64,000 bases of DNA from UBA4416 sp035439445 (GCA_035439445.1 DAORKG010000009.1:1-64000), one strand, 5' to 3'; counted from the first letter of the stretch, positions 9,117 through 17,548 are shown. Translations and numbers: made by a program. Notes: generated from the letters alone by a model not told the origin.

Positions 9117-11501
9117 TTATTTCGTTTTCAATGCAGTCATAACAGGTCTAAAACCAATCAAAGGAGAAGGACCTTCTTCATTGGGATACTCATCGCCTGC
9201 ATCAATTTCTAAATAATAATCGCAACTAAACCAGCTTCCCCCTTTGGTTCCTTTACCTTTTATTTTTTTAGATTTTAAATCAAAGTTGTAAACCATCTCA
9301 GCAACATTTCCAGCCATGCAGTACAGGCCATAGCTATTTGACGTATATGATCTTGTATATGCTGTATGAAATGCTCCATCATCAATAATTGCTTGATGAG
9401 TTTCTTCAGCAAGAGTTCTCTTTGCTATTTTAGGAACATATAAATTTATCACAGAATCATACCTACATTGTTCCTTTGAATAACACATGTAATTCATTTC
9501 ATATTTTCCTTTACTATCTCTTAATTGTTCATGTCCCGTTGCATATTTTACTTTATTTAATTTATTGGATGCGGCATAGGCCCATTCAATATCAACCGGA
9601 ATTCTTAGGTCGTTGATTAATGGTTTATTGTTTGCTTTTAAATAATTGTTGGTTTCTGTAGTTAACCACTCACAATACATTTCAGCTCCTCTTCTCGAAA
9701 CATTAACTACCGGATATTCATCATACGCCGGATGCCAAAAATACATATCTCTCATAGGTTCATTAAAACTCCATGGAAATTTAGTTACCCAGGCTTCTTG
9801 ATTAGGTTTGGCAAGTAAATAATCAGCTGTTCTGTTTTGTATTAATAAATCAGCTAAAAAGGTTCTATACTCTAAATTGTTAACTTCAGTGGTTTCCATG
9901 TAAAATGATTGCACAGATACAGTGTCGTTTTTATAGATATAAGAACCCATAGGAATTAATGCGTATTTGTCTTTATTAAATTTGACTAAAGCCTCCATCA
10001 TTTTTTTCTTTTCCTTTTGCGCAGAAATTATTTCTTCTTCTGTTAGTTGCTGTAGACCTGTTTCAGGAATATCTCTTTGAATGGAACCAAATGAATGGGT
10101 TTGACAAATTCTAAAAACTGGTCTAAAACCAGTCATAGGATTTGCTTTTACTTTTCCGTCAAGTTCTTCGTGATTATAAATTTTACATTGCTCAAAATCA
10201 CTATTCCAACTGCCGCCTTTTGTAATAACAGTTTTAGTCTTATTGCTATAAACCATTTCAGCTACATTACCAATCATACAATACACCCCATAATCGTTTG
10301 GATTATAAGCATATACTTGAGTCGTCATCATCGAATCACCTAACATATATTCAGCTGATGTGTAAGCGTTTGGATTTTTTGCAGAACATTTGATATGGTG
10401 ATTTGGTCTTAATTTTTCGCTTTGTTTTTGAATACAAAAATTAGCTAAAAAACAACCTAACTTGTTTTGAATAGAATCTCCCGGCCATGGATATATCGCT
10501 TGTTTATCTTTTCCTTTGACTGCTTTTATCCACTCACTTTCATAAGGTAATCTGGCTACTATGTTACCATTATTTGTTTTAGTTAAATTACTTAGCCATT
10601 TGCAATATAGTTCAGCTCCTTCTGGGGTAATATTTACAACAGGGTAATCATTATACTTTTTATCAGAAAAATAATTGTCTTTCATTTCTTTATGTTTTGC
10701 GTGCCCTGGAGCATCAAGCCATAAATATTGATGTGGTTTTGCTTTTATAAATGCTTCTTTTTCTTCGTGCAATAATAAATCAAATAAAAAAGTTCGGTAT
10801 TCTAAATTAGTTACTTCGGCTCTTGCCATATAAAACACAGAGTTTGTGTCATTAATGTTACCGAAAACCGATACAGATTGTTTGTCACCTATGAGTGGAT
10901 ACCAGTATTTGTTTGGTCTCACAAGCATGGCAGCCATTACTTCTTTTTGCTTTTTGGTTTCTTTTATTTCTTTTTCAGTAAGCTTTGGAAATACATAATT
11001 AGTATCCTCATTTTTTACTTTTTTAGATTCATCAATATAGCTTGTTGTTGGAATTTGATGCTTTGGCGATTCATTTATCTCAGACTCTTGCTGTTGTGCA
11101 GGTAAAGAAATTACTGGTTGATTTTCTTTTTTTGTTTCAATGATATCATTGTTTGTACTTGCTATGATTTCTTGTTTAGGAGTTTCAATTATTTGTTCAG
11201 AAATTACAGATGATACATTAGTTGTAGAAGTATTTTTTATAGTTTCATGTTTTGTATTTGAAAAATAGTTAATGTAAATAAATATTGAAGTTGACATAAT
11301 GGCTATCAATACCATTAGTTTAGTAAACAATGCTTTATTGATGATCCCTGCACTTACAGGAGATGTAGGCAACACTTGATGTGATATAGTTTCCATAAGT
11401 TCTTGGTTTTTAGGATTATTAAAATCTAAATTTAAAAAGGCTTGACCAAGCAGGTTATCGAGCTCTTTCTCAGAAATCTTATGTTTATTATTGGTTGACA
11501 T
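9117..11501 (-). CDS. Membrane protein with two FGE/SUMF1-fold domains, GldJ/GldK-like
   Basis: 794 aa. Residues 1-58 are cytoplasmic and acidic/polar, about 59-82 form one membrane segment (LFTKLMVLIAIMSTSIFIYI), then comes a Thr/Glu/Lys-rich spacer to about 190. Two formylglycine-generating-enzyme-type folds follow (about 190-470 and 500-794). Each contains the fold markers (TNLEYRTFL/NNLEYRTFL, YPVVNI/YPVVNV, GAELYCKWL/GAEMYCEWL, MIGNVAEMV/MAGNVAEMV, KGGSW, GFRPV). The paired cysteines of catalytic FGE after GGSW are absent: the first domain reads GGSWNSDFEQC and the second GGSWFSCDYYL. A structural role like that of GldJ/GldK is therefore likelier than catalysis. Its start overlaps the sigma-factor gene by 14 nt, so the N-terminal tail may be an anti-sigma or sigma-tethering region; that is inference. 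Confidence 0.8.
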   Translation of the reverse strand: MSTNNKHKISEKELDNLLGQAFLNLDFNNPKNQELMETISHQVLPTSPVSAGIINKALFTKLMVLIAIMSTSIFIYINYFSNTKHETIKNTSTTNVSSVISEQIIETPKQEIIASTNNDIIETKKENQPVISLPAQQQESEINESPKHQIPTTSYIDESKKVKNEDTNYVFPKLTEKEIKETKKQKEVMAAMLVRPNKYWYPLIGDKQSVSVFGNINDTNSVFYMARAEVTNLEYRTFLFDLLLHEEKEAFIKAKPHQYLWLDAPGHAKHKEMKDNYFSDKKYNDYPVVNITPEGAELYCKWLSNLTKTNNGNIVARLPYESEWIKAVKGKDKQAIYPWPGDSIQNKLGCFLANFCIQKQSEKLRPNHHIKCSAKNPNAYTSAEYMLGDSMMTTQVYAYNPNDYGVYCMIGNVAEMVYSNKTKTVITKGGSWNSDFEQCKIYNHEELDGKVKANPMTGFRPVFRICQTHSFGSIQRDIPETGLQQLTEEEIISAQKEKKKMMEALVKFNKDKYALIPMGSYIYKNDTVSVQSFYMETTEVNNLEYRTFLADLLIQNRTADYLLAKPNQEAWVTKFPWSFNEPMRDMYFWHPAYDEYPVVNVSRRGAEMYCEWLTTETNNYLKANNKPLINDLRIPVDIEWAYAASNKLNKVKYATGHEQLRDSKGKYEMNYMCYSKEQCRYDSVINLYVPKIAKRTLAEETHQAIIDDGAFHTAYTRSYTSNSYGLYCMAGNVAEMVYNFDLKSKKIKGKGTKGGSWFSCDYYLEIDAGDEYPNEEGPSPLIGFRPVMTALKTK

Positions 11502-12066
11502 GTTGTACTGTTTTAATTTTTTCTAACTCGGCATTTACATTGTCTGTTAGTTGTTTTTTTAATCTTGCATAATATACTTTTAATTGATTCTCAGGTTTTT
11601 TAACGAATTCCGAAATTTTACTGTAGGGCATATCTTGTCCGCGCATCAACAATAATATGCGTTGCCAGTCTTCCAGTTTTTCTAATTCCTGTTGTAGAAT
11701 TTGCAGAGGCAGATTTTGAGTTTGGTTAGTTTCAGGTTCTTTATCAGCAAAATTTTCATGCAATTCAACTTCCTGATTATTTTTCTCAAATGATTTATTA
11801 TCTCTGAAATAGTTTCTCAAAAAATTGATATGTGTTTTAAAAATAAAGGCCGATTTTTTTTGTTCGTTTTCAAAATTGTATTCAGATTGTACATCAGCAA
11901 TTTTGTATATGGTTTTATATACTATTGCCCATGCATCATCTTTATCGATGGTATAATTTTTACAAGTATATGCTAATAGCTTTTTAGCATATAACTCATA
12001 AAGTGATTTTACCACCTCATTGTTGGTATTTGATAATAAACTGTATGTTTCTTTTCCGAAACTCAT
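11488..12066 (-). CDS. ECF-like sigma-70 family RNA polymerase sigma factor
   Basis: 192 aa. The N-terminal half has a divergent region 2 (LYELYAKKLLAYTCKNYTIDKDDA, interrupted here, with the helix around FKTHINFLRNYFRD resembling 2.3/2.4). The C-terminal part has a region-4 helix-turn-helix (LLLMRGQDMPYSKISEFV, then a helix with YYARLKKQL). The two halves are joined by an acidic linker. It is the first gene of a two-gene unit whose second gene encodes a single-pass membrane protein, the classic sigma/anti-sigma arrangement. Region 2 conservation is weak, so subgroup and promoter specificity cannot be given. No ATG-proximal TAnnTTTG box is evident. Confidence 0.8.
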   Translation of the reverse strand: MSFGKETYSLLSNTNNEVVKSLYELYAKKLLAYTCKNYTIDKDDAWAIVYKTIYKIADVQSEYNFENEQKKSAFIFKTHINFLRNYFRDNKSFEKNNQEVELHENFADKEPETNQTQNLPLQILQQELEKLEDWQRILLLMRGQDMPYSKISEFVKKPENQLKVYYARLKKQLTDNVNAELEKIKTVQHVNQ

Positions 12067-12143
12067 GAATAACCTGCTTATATACTATAACACAATTTGG
12101 TAACAGAAAATTCCTAAAAAATCAAATTTCGGCGTTGGACTGT

Positions 12144-12192
12144 AAAATTTAAATCCTCATTTACTAGAGTAAACTGCGGTTTAAATTTTTTG
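12144..12192. terminator. Possible hairpin terminator downstream of the SLC13 gene
   Basis: Nested inverted repeats: outer arms AAAATTTAAA and TTTAAATTTT with a CC/GG step, inner arms TTTAC/GTAAA around TAGA. It lies between the minus-strand SLC13 gene and the sigma-factor gene and is followed by T/A runs on both strands. The stem is AT-rich, so termination strength is uncertain. Confidence 0.4.
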
Positions 12193-12235
12193 TCCGCCTT
12201 GAAATTTAAATTTTTAGAAATTTTCATAAAGAGTA

Positions 12236-13705
12236 TTATCCTAAGAAGATATAGCAAAATATAGTAATTAGTAGAATGCCTACTATATCTAACACTAAAC
12301 CCACTTTAAACATGTCTTTAATATCTATTCGTTTAGTTCCAAAAACGATAGTATTAGCAGCTGTAGCTACTGGTAACATAAAGCCTAAAGATGCGGCAAA
12401 GGTTGCAGGAATCATCAATAATAGTGGTGGTAAGTCTAAATCTTTTTGAAGTGCTATCATTACAGGTATGGCTAATTGTATACTAGCAATATTAGAAGCA
12501 AATTCGCTGATAATCGTTACAATAATACAAATACCTAAGATGATAAAGAAGATGTGTACGCCTTTTAATGCTGTTAAACAATGTGCCAACCAATCACTTA
12601 AACCAGATACATCAAAACCATAAGCCAAGGCAAAACCGCTACCAAACATTAAGATAATATCATAACGAATTTTCTTAGCGTCTTCCCATTCTAGTAAAGC
12701 TTCTCCTTTGTTTTTTTTACTAGGAATTAAGAATAGGAGCAGAGCTGCCAAAATAGCTACGGAGGCATCATCTACTAATTTTGGATTAGAAAATAAATGA
12801 TTCCATCCTCTATAGGTAAATGTTTCAAAAGCAATATCGGAGCGTGTAAACCACAATAACATACAGCTTACAAAAATGCCGGCTATCCATTTTTCTTCGT
12901 AAGTAAATTTGCCTAACACTGTATAGTTATTTTTAAAATGATGTTTTCCTAAATTAGTGATGGTTACTTTTTTACGTAAGTAATAAAATCGTAAAACAAA
13001 AAATGTAGCTATTAAAAACAATGCTGATAAAGGGAAACCAATGGATGCCCATTTCAAAAAGTTTAAATCATTTAAATCGGGAAAAGCTTCTTTGTAGGCT
13101 TTAAAGAAATACATGTTTGGCGGTGTACCCACAGGGGTTGCCATACCACCAATAGTTGTAGAGAATGCTAAGCCTAATAATATAGCTGCTGAAAATCTCC
13201 CTTTGCTTTGTTCGCCATGAATAAACTCATCTGTTTCGCTAATTAATGCCATAACGGCGCCAAATAGCATCATAGTAGTGGCGGTATTCGAAATCCAATT
13301 ACTAATTAAGTAAGATGATAACATCACACCTAATAGTATATGGTGTGGTTTTGTACCAACAATAGATAGTATCTTTATAGCAATACGTTTATGTAAATGC
13401 CATTTCTCTATAGCAAATGCCAGCATAAAACCTCCTATAAATAAAAAGATAATACTGTCCGTATATTGCTGAGCAACAGATTTTGTATCTGCTATACCTA
13501 ACAATGGCATTAATAAAAAAGGTATTAAAGCAGTAACTGCTAAATGAACCGCTTCAGTAAACCACCACAAGCTCATCCAAACAGCCATTCCCGCCATTAA
13601 AGTAACTTTTGGATTAGCAGGGTCTAAATCCGTAAACAGCCAAATAAAACATGCTGCTAAAGGCCCTAGAAGAATTAAAAGATATTTTGATATATTTTTA
13701 CTCAT
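12236..13705 (-). CDS. SLC13/DASS-family sodium-coupled anion carrier
   Basis: An inner-membrane transporter with about eleven hydrophobic segments, related to Na+/dicarboxylate and sulfate symporters. Two family-typical Ser-Asn-Thr motifs are visible: SNTATTMML in the first half, and the region SNIASIQLAIP with PVATAANTIVFG in the second half. GTPPNMYF follows the first. The substrate (dicarboxylate, sulfate or other) cannot be decided. I chose the ATG at 13705 (MSKNIS, 489 aa) rather than the TTG at 13720. A TAAATTTG promoter box sits at 13718-13725 on the minus strand and would be transcribed into the longer form only partly. The gene is divergent from fmt. Confidence 0.88.
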   Translation of the reverse strand: MSKNISKYLLILLGPLAACFIWLFTDLDPANPKVTLMAGMAVWMSLWWFTEAVHLAVTALIPFLLMPLLGIADTKSVAQQYTDSIIFLFIGGFMLAFAIEKWHLHKRIAIKILSIVGTKPHHILLGVMLSSYLISNWISNTATTMMLFGAVMALISETDEFIHGEQSKGRFSAAILLGLAFSTTIGGMATPVGTPPNMYFFKAYKEAFPDLNDLNFLKWASIGFPLSALFLIATFFVLRFYYLRKKVTITNLGKHHFKNNYTVLGKFTYEEKWIAGIFVSCMLLWFTRSDIAFETFTYRGWNHLFSNPKLVDDASVAILAALLLFLIPSKKNKGEALLEWEDAKKIRYDIILMFGSGFALAYGFDVSGLSDWLAHCLTALKGVHIFFIILGICIIVTIISEFASNIASIQLAIPVMIALQKDLDLPPLLLMIPATFAASLGFMLPVATAANTIVFGTKRIDIKDMFKVGLVLDIVGILLITIFCYIFLG

Positions 13706-13717
13706 TATATAATATAA

Positions 13718-13725
13718 CAAATTTA
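13718..13725 (-). promoter_or_regulatory. Putative -7 box (TAAATTTG) of the SLC13 gene
   Basis: Exact match to the Bacteroidota -7 consensus TAnnTTTG on the minus strand, 12 nt before the chosen ATG. No clear -33 TTG at the expected distance was established. Confidence 0.45.
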
Positions 13726-13759
13726 GTATTTTAACTTTACCAAAAAATTAATAGTGCCG

Positions 13760-14701
13760 ATGCGAATTATATTTATGGGAACTCCTGAATTTGCGGTTGC
13801 AAGTTTAGATATATTAGTGCAAAACAATTATAATGTAGTTGCTGTGGTGACTGTGCCTGATAAACCTGCTGGTAGAGGACAACAGTTACAACAATCGGCT
13901 GTGAAAAAATATGCCTTAGAAAAAGGATTAAAAGTATTACAACCCGAAAAATTAAAAGACGAAGCATTTATTAATGAACTAAAAGAATTAAAAGCAGATT
14001 TACAAATCGTAGTAGCTTTTAGAATGTTGCCTGAAGTAGTTTGGAATATGCCTTCTTTAGGAACATATAATTTACATGGTTCACTATTGCCTAAGTATCG
14101 TGGAGCAGCTCCAATTAACTGGGCTATCATTAATGGAGAAGAAGAAAGTGGTGTAACGAGTTTTAAATTGAAACATGAAATAGATACTGGTAACATGTTG
14201 TTTCAGGAAAAAACTCCTATTGCAAAAACTACAACAGCAGGTGAGTTGCACGATACATTAATGAAGATAGGAGCAGAGGTGATTTTAAAAACAGTTCGTG
14301 CTATAGAGAGTGGTCATTACGAGTTGAAGCCACAAGATGATTCGCAAAGTATTCATGCTCCAAAAATTTTTAAAGATACTTGTAAAATAAATTGGAATCA
14401 ATCGGCTGAAAAAATATATAATTTAATTCGTGGTCTATCTCCATATCCTGCAGCCTTTACAGAGTTCATCGATAAAAACAAACAAACACTTGGAGTGAAA
14501 ATATTCATTTCTGAAATAGAAGTAGCTCAACATACGTGCAGTGCAGGTGATGTGAAGAGTGATGGAAAAACTTATTTGAAAGTAGCTTGCAATAATGGCT
14601 TTATTCATATTAAAGAATTGCAGATGGCCGGTAAAAAAAGAATGTTAGTTGAAGAATTTTTACGTGGTTTTAAACCCGAGGATGGTTTGAGATTTATATA
14701 G
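13760..14701 (+). CDS. fmt: Methionyl-tRNA formyltransferase
   Basis: Formylates initiator Met-tRNA with 10-formyl-THF in the cytosol. The catalytic set is intact and in register with the known family: Asn104, His106 (NLHGS), SLLPKYRGAAP at 108-118 and Asp142 in HEIDTGNML. The C-terminal beta-barrel tRNA-binding domain begins near residue 205 (KINWNQSAEKIYNLIRG). The ATG at 13760 (MRIIFMGTPEF) gives the canonical N-terminus; the GTG two codons upstream adds nothing conserved. Length 313 aa is normal. It is divergent from the SLC13 gene, with no def gene beside it. Confidence 0.96.
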   Translation: MRIIFMGTPEFAVASLDILVQNNYNVVAVVTVPDKPAGRGQQLQQSAVKKYALEKGLKVLQPEKLKDEAFINELKELKADLQIVVAFRMLPEVVWNMPSLGTYNLHGSLLPKYRGAAPINWAIINGEEESGVTSFKLKHEIDTGNMLFQEKTPIAKTTTAGELHDTLMKIGAEVILKTVRAIESGHYELKPQDDSQSIHAPKIFKDTCKINWNQSAEKIYNLIRGLSPYPAAFTEFIDKNKQTLGVKIFISEIEVAQHTCSAGDVKSDGKTYLKVACNNGFIHIKELQMAGKKRMLVEEFLRGFKPEDGLRFI

Positions 14702-14737
14702 CCTGAAAACGCTTGTTATCACTGCATTGTAGCCATG

Positions 14738-14862
14738 GTCAGTTCGAGTTGAAAAATGCGTCTCTTTTCATTTTTCAGTATCGAGAACTAACAGTATAAC
14801 TTCTCGATACGAAATGCAAAGAACAGACATCCCGATAGCTATTGAGACTACTCGAAGTGACA
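14738..14862. repeat. Palindromic repeat R3, left of the HU gene
   Basis: GTC-AGTTCGAGTTGAAAAATG at the left and ACTCGAAGTGACA at the right, with nested GAAAAATG/CATTTTTC and GTATCGAGAAC/TTCTCGATAC pairs and a degenerate CCCGATAGCTATTGAG block. It is nearly the same sequence as R4 (15519-15646) on the other side of HU, in the same orientation. Confidence 0.85.
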
Positions 14863-14996
14863 AATGTTTCATACCTTATATATATGTACACATGATTTAT
14901 GTCATACATATACATAAGTAAACGCTTTATTAACAGTAATTCACACTTATTAAGGGTTGGAAAAGGTTATTATCAGACATTTTACAGAATTAAGGT

Positions 14997-15078
14997 GGGC
15001 GAAATGCCCATTATAATAGAGATACAGGGCATATTTATTAACAAAGTGCCTATTTATTAACAAAACGGGCACTTTTTT
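14997..15078 (+). ncRNA. Possible structured RNA or attenuator ending in a terminator
   Basis: GGGC (14997-15000) can pair with GCCC (15006-15009). ATGCCC (15004-15009) can instead pair with GGGCAT (15027-15032). AAAGTGCC (15043-15050) pairs perfectly with GGCACTTT (15068-15075), followed by a six-T run. A 14-nt word, TATTTATTAACAAA, is repeated at 15032 and 15051. Mutually exclusive stems before a terminator resemble a leader or small RNA. No known riboswitch class was recognised, and no promoter is proven. Confidence 0.35.
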
Positions 15079-15089
15079 ATATAAAACAC

Positions 15090-15119
15090 TTGACAAATAG
15101 CGATTAGCGTATACATTTG
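15090..15119 (+). promoter_or_regulatory. HU promoter, Bacteroidota type
   Basis: TTGACA at 15090-15095 and TACATTTG at 15112-15119, with 19 nt between TTG and TA, match the -33/-7 consensus (TTG and TAnnTTTG). The start codon lies 46 nt downstream, leaving a short A-rich leader as expected for a highly expressed gene. Confidence 0.75.
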
Positions 15120-15165
15120 TATTGTAATTAATTTAAAAAAGTTTAACCCTTAAAAACAAAACAAA

Positions 15166-15447
15166 ATGAACAAAGCAGAATTAATCGAAGCTATCGCAAA
15201 CGGTTCTAAATTAACTAAAGCTGATGCAGGTCGTGCATTAGATTCAACTATTGAAGCAGTTGCTAAAGCATTAAAAAAAGGAGACAGAATTTCTTTAGTA
15301 GGATTCGGTTCTTTCTCAGTTGCTAAACGTGCTGCACGTATTGGTCGTAACCCTCAAACTGGTAAAGAAATTAAAATTGCTGCTAAAAAAGTAGTTAAAT
15401 TTAAAGCTGGTACTGAGTTAGCTGGTTCAGTTAACAAAGGAAAATAA
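15166..15447 (+). CDS. HU-family nucleoid DNA-binding protein
   Basis: 93-aa histone-like protein that forms dimers and bends DNA. Diagnostic features are the N-terminal helices (MNKAELIEAIA), the turn GFGSFSV and the beta-arm motif GRNPQTGKEI with the intercalating Pro of the DNA-binding arm. The C-terminal extension after the canonical 90 residues is only a few residues long. It has its own strong promoter and terminator and is bracketed by repeats R3 and R4. Codon use (CGT, GGT, AAA, repeated GCT) is that of a highly expressed gene. Confidence 0.96.
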   Translation: MNKAELIEAIANGSKLTKADAGRALDSTIEAVAKALKKGDRISLVGFGSFSVAKRAARIGRNPQTGKEIKIAAKKVVKFKAGTELAGSVNKGK

Positions 15448-15473
15448 TTAGCTTAAACTAATTAATCAAAGAA

Positions 15474-15501
15474 GCCCTCGAGTTTACTCGGGGGTTTTTT
15501 T
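15474..15501 (+). terminator. Rho-independent terminator of HU
   Basis: CCCTCGAG-TTTA-CTCGGGGG stem (one G-T wobble) followed by seven T residues, 27 nt after the HU stop codon. Confidence 0.85.
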
Positions 15502-15518
15502 GTTATATATAATGTATT

Positions 15519-15646
15519 GTCAGTTCGAGTTGAAAAATGCGGATCTTCTCATTTTTCAGTATCGAGAACTGATGTATAAAGAACTTCTCGATACGAAATG
15601 CAAAGAACCAGCATCCCGATAGCTATCGGGACTACTCGAAGTGACA
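15519..15646. repeat. Palindromic repeat R4, right of the HU gene
   Basis: Same architecture and sequence as R3, in direct orientation. It contains the perfect palindrome ATCCCGATAGCTATCGGGA at 15613-15631 between the right nested arm and ACTCGAAGTGACA. Confidence 0.88.
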
Positions 15647-15703
15647 ATTATATTTAAAAACAGCTATTTGAATAAACCCTAATTAAATCGTATTTTTATA
15701 ACA

Positions 15704-16627
15704 ATGATAAACCGCGAACTCATAGAGCCATTCTCTAAGCTAGAATTACTTGCCAAGCAAGTGGTTGAGGGTTTTATTACCGGTTTACATAAAAGTCCTT
15801 TTCATGGATTCTCTGTAGAGTTTGCCGAACATCGTATTTATAATAAAGGAGAAAGTACCAAGCACATCGATTGGAAATTGTTTGGTAAAACAGATAAACT
15901 CTTTATAAAACGATATGAAGAAGAGACTAATTTACGTTGTCAAATTATCATTGATACTTCTAACTCTATGTTATTTCCATTAGATAGGAAATCCGGAGCT
16001 ATGAATAAATTGACTTTCTCGGTTTATGCAGCGGCAGCTTTAATTCAATTATTAAAAAATCAACGAGATGCCATTGGTATTACCTTTTTTGATAAAGAAA
16101 TTAATAAACATTATCCAGCAAAGAGCAATCCTACTTTGCAAAAGCTCATGTATCATGAGTTGGAAGAGCTATTAAATAAAACAGAATACCAGGATGTTTC
16201 TGCAACCGAATCGGCAAAGGCTTTAGATCAGGTAGCGGAAATTATTCATCGTCGTTCTTTGGTGGTGATTTTTAGTGATTTATTTGAAGATCAATCTCAC
16301 TTAGAATCCATCTTTGCTGCTTTACAGCATTTAAAGTATAAGAAACATGATGTAGTATTGTTTCATGTAACCGATAAAAAACAAGAACTGGATTTTGAAT
16401 TTGAGAATCGTCCGCATCATTTTATAGATATTGAAACCAAAGAAGAAATCAAATTAAATCCTAACGAGGTGAAAGAAATGTATTTAAAAAAAATACATGA
16501 ATACACTGAAGCCATTAAACTCAAATGCGGACAATACAAAATTGATTTTGTAGAAGCCGACATTAACCAAGGCTTTGACCTCGTTTTACAAACCTATTTG
16601 GTTAAGCGTGGAGCGATGTTGAGATAG
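15704..16627 (+). CDS. DUF58 domain-containing protein
   Basis: 307 aa, matching DUF58 proteins that usually work with MoxR-type AAA+ ATPases and vWA proteins. The N-terminal DUF58 signature is VEFAEHRIYNKGES followed by HIDWKLFGKTDKLFIKRYEEE (split here). A vWA-like fold then begins at IIDTSNSM, which has a DxSxS metal-site pattern, and ends with RRSLVVIFSDLFED. No membrane segment is visible, so it is probably cytosolic. The usual MoxR and Bat partners are not adjacent here; a vWA membrane protein is encoded 33 kb away. Confidence 0.88.
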   Translation: MINRELIEPFSKLELLAKQVVEGFITGLHKSPFHGFSVEFAEHRIYNKGESTKHIDWKLFGKTDKLFIKRYEEETNLRCQIIIDTSNSMLFPLDRKSGAMNKLTFSVYAAAALIQLLKNQRDAIGITFFDKEINKHYPAKSNPTLQKLMYHELEELLNKTEYQDVSATESAKALDQVAEIIHRRSLVVIFSDLFEDQSHLESIFAALQHLKYKKHDVVLFHVTDKKQELDFEFENRPHHFIDIETKEEIKLNPNEVKEMYLKKIHEYTEAIKLKCGQYKIDFVEADINQGFDLVLQTYLVKRGAMLR

Positions 16628-16645
16628 GATTTGTTTTAAGGTATT

Positions 16646-16652
16646 GTTAGTG
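16646..16652 (-). other. Cassette-end box (attC R''-like) after the first cassette gene
   Basis: Read on the minus strand, CCACTAAC (16645-16653 region) follows the stop codon of the 231-aa gene. It is the exact complement of GTTAGTGG, the box at that gene's 5' border (17368-17375). No matching stem or second box follows before the DUF58 stop codon, so the site looks truncated. Confidence 0.5.
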
Positions 16653-16675
16653 GATGGCGCTGCTACACAGTTAAG

Positions 16676-17371
16676 TCACGCTTTCGTGTCCACTGTTTTT
16701 TTTGTCCCAAGCCAAATGTATTTTACACCAGTTTCAGCAGCAATTAATTTGGCTATTTGTTTACTTACAACACTTACTTGATGCATTTCTATTTTGGGCA
16801 TAATTGGAATGAAAAATTTCGATGAAAAGAACTTATGAATTTTCTTCACTTGCCCGTCTTTAAGAACAAATTGTAATTGGTTATAGAACAACCGCCTTTT
16901 ATATGTCTGCCCACGGTGATAGTCTTCAACAATATTGTCGTGACCAGATAACTGAATTAACTTGATGTCGTCAAAGTTTAATATTAGAGTTCTAAAAAAA
17001 ATGAGTTTAATCGTAATAGTTCTTTCTAGTTTGTCAATTGCTATTATTGACTTTGTCGGCAAGAACAGGATTTCGCAGGCAATGACTAACTTATAAAGTG
17101 CCCAAAGAATTACTAAAGAGCAGAAGCAGATACCAATAATTGTATTTGTCGTCCATGAGAAATACTTAATTGAATAAAGTAAGTATGAAGAAAAGAAAAT
17201 TAGAATTGTCCCAGTGAGAGAACTATAAATAAAGTGGAACCAGTCTCTAGAAGTCTTTTTATAGTTAATTACAATTTTACTATTGTCAGTTTGAATGTCG
17301 TAGTTATTATTTGAAATATCGTCCAAAGTAAAATATTTTGTCTTAGTAATTTTCTCCGCAGCGTTTGCCAC
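16676..17371 (-). CDS. Small membrane protein of unknown function in a cassette-like unit
   Basis: 231 aa from a GTG that lies inside the attC-like box; no internal Met is available until far downstream. Two hydrophobic segments lie close together (about residues 47-70 and 75-98), followed by a basic/polar beta-rich domain with IIAIDKLERTITIKLIFFRTLILN (split in two parts here), which resembles a PH-like fold of bacterial membrane proteins. I do not recognise a named family. The gene directly abuts attC-like boxes on both sides, a common feature of integron cassette ORFs. The opposite strand is the DUF58 direction, so the two units converge. Confidence 0.65.
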   Translation of the reverse strand: MANAAEKITKTKYFTLDDISNNNYDIQTDNSKIVINYKKTSRDWFHFIYSSLTGTILIFFSSYLLYSIKYFSWTTNTIIGICFCSLVILWALYKLVIACEILFLPTKSIIAIDKLERTITIKLIFFRTLILNFDDIKLIQLSGHDNIVEDYHRGQTYKRRLFYNQLQFVLKDGQVKKIHKFFSSKFFIPIMPKIEMHQVSVVSKQIAKLIAAETGVKYIWLGTKKTVDTKA

Positions 17372-17498
17372 TAACGGTCAAGTATAAGCGTAGTGCGGGT
17401 TTTCGAAGACGAGATTTTCATTTTATCCTGAATTTTATTGCATCAATAATTTTTCAATTTAGCAATAAATCCCGCATTACGCTTATACAATGTTAGCG
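17369..17498 (-). repeat. attC-like recombination site between two cassette-like genes
   Basis: Minus-strand reading: CGCTAAC, spacer ATT, then GTATAAGCGTAATGCGGG, a loop of about 64 nt, CCCGCACTACGCTTATAC, spacer TTGACC, then GTTAGTG. The two arms pair over about 30 positions with two mismatches. The outer 7-nt boxes are separated from the inner arms by spacers of unequal length (3 and 6 nt). This R''/L''/L'/R' design with an asymmetric unpaired spacer and AAC/GTT ends is the architecture of integron attC sites. No integrase gene is visible in the window. Confidence 0.65.
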
Positions 17499-17548
17499 GT
17501 TTGTTGTTTTTTCAGCGTATTAAGCTTATGGAAGATTTCAAACAATAT

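Larger units (their letters stand above)
14702..15089. other. Intergenic region between fmt and HU
   Basis: No protein-coding gene seen. Contents from left to right: palindromic repeat R3 (14738-14862); an AT-rich segment with repeated TATATGTACA/TACATATACATA-type words (about 14876-14920); and a chain of alternative G/C-box hairpins ending in a terminator-like stem with a U-tract (14997-15078). The HU promoter follows directly. Confidence 0.6.

Noticed and set aside
14702..15165. tRNA or known riboswitch in the fmt-HU spacer
   Set aside because: No cloverleaf, CCA end or recognised aptamer core was found; only hairpins and a terminator-like stem.
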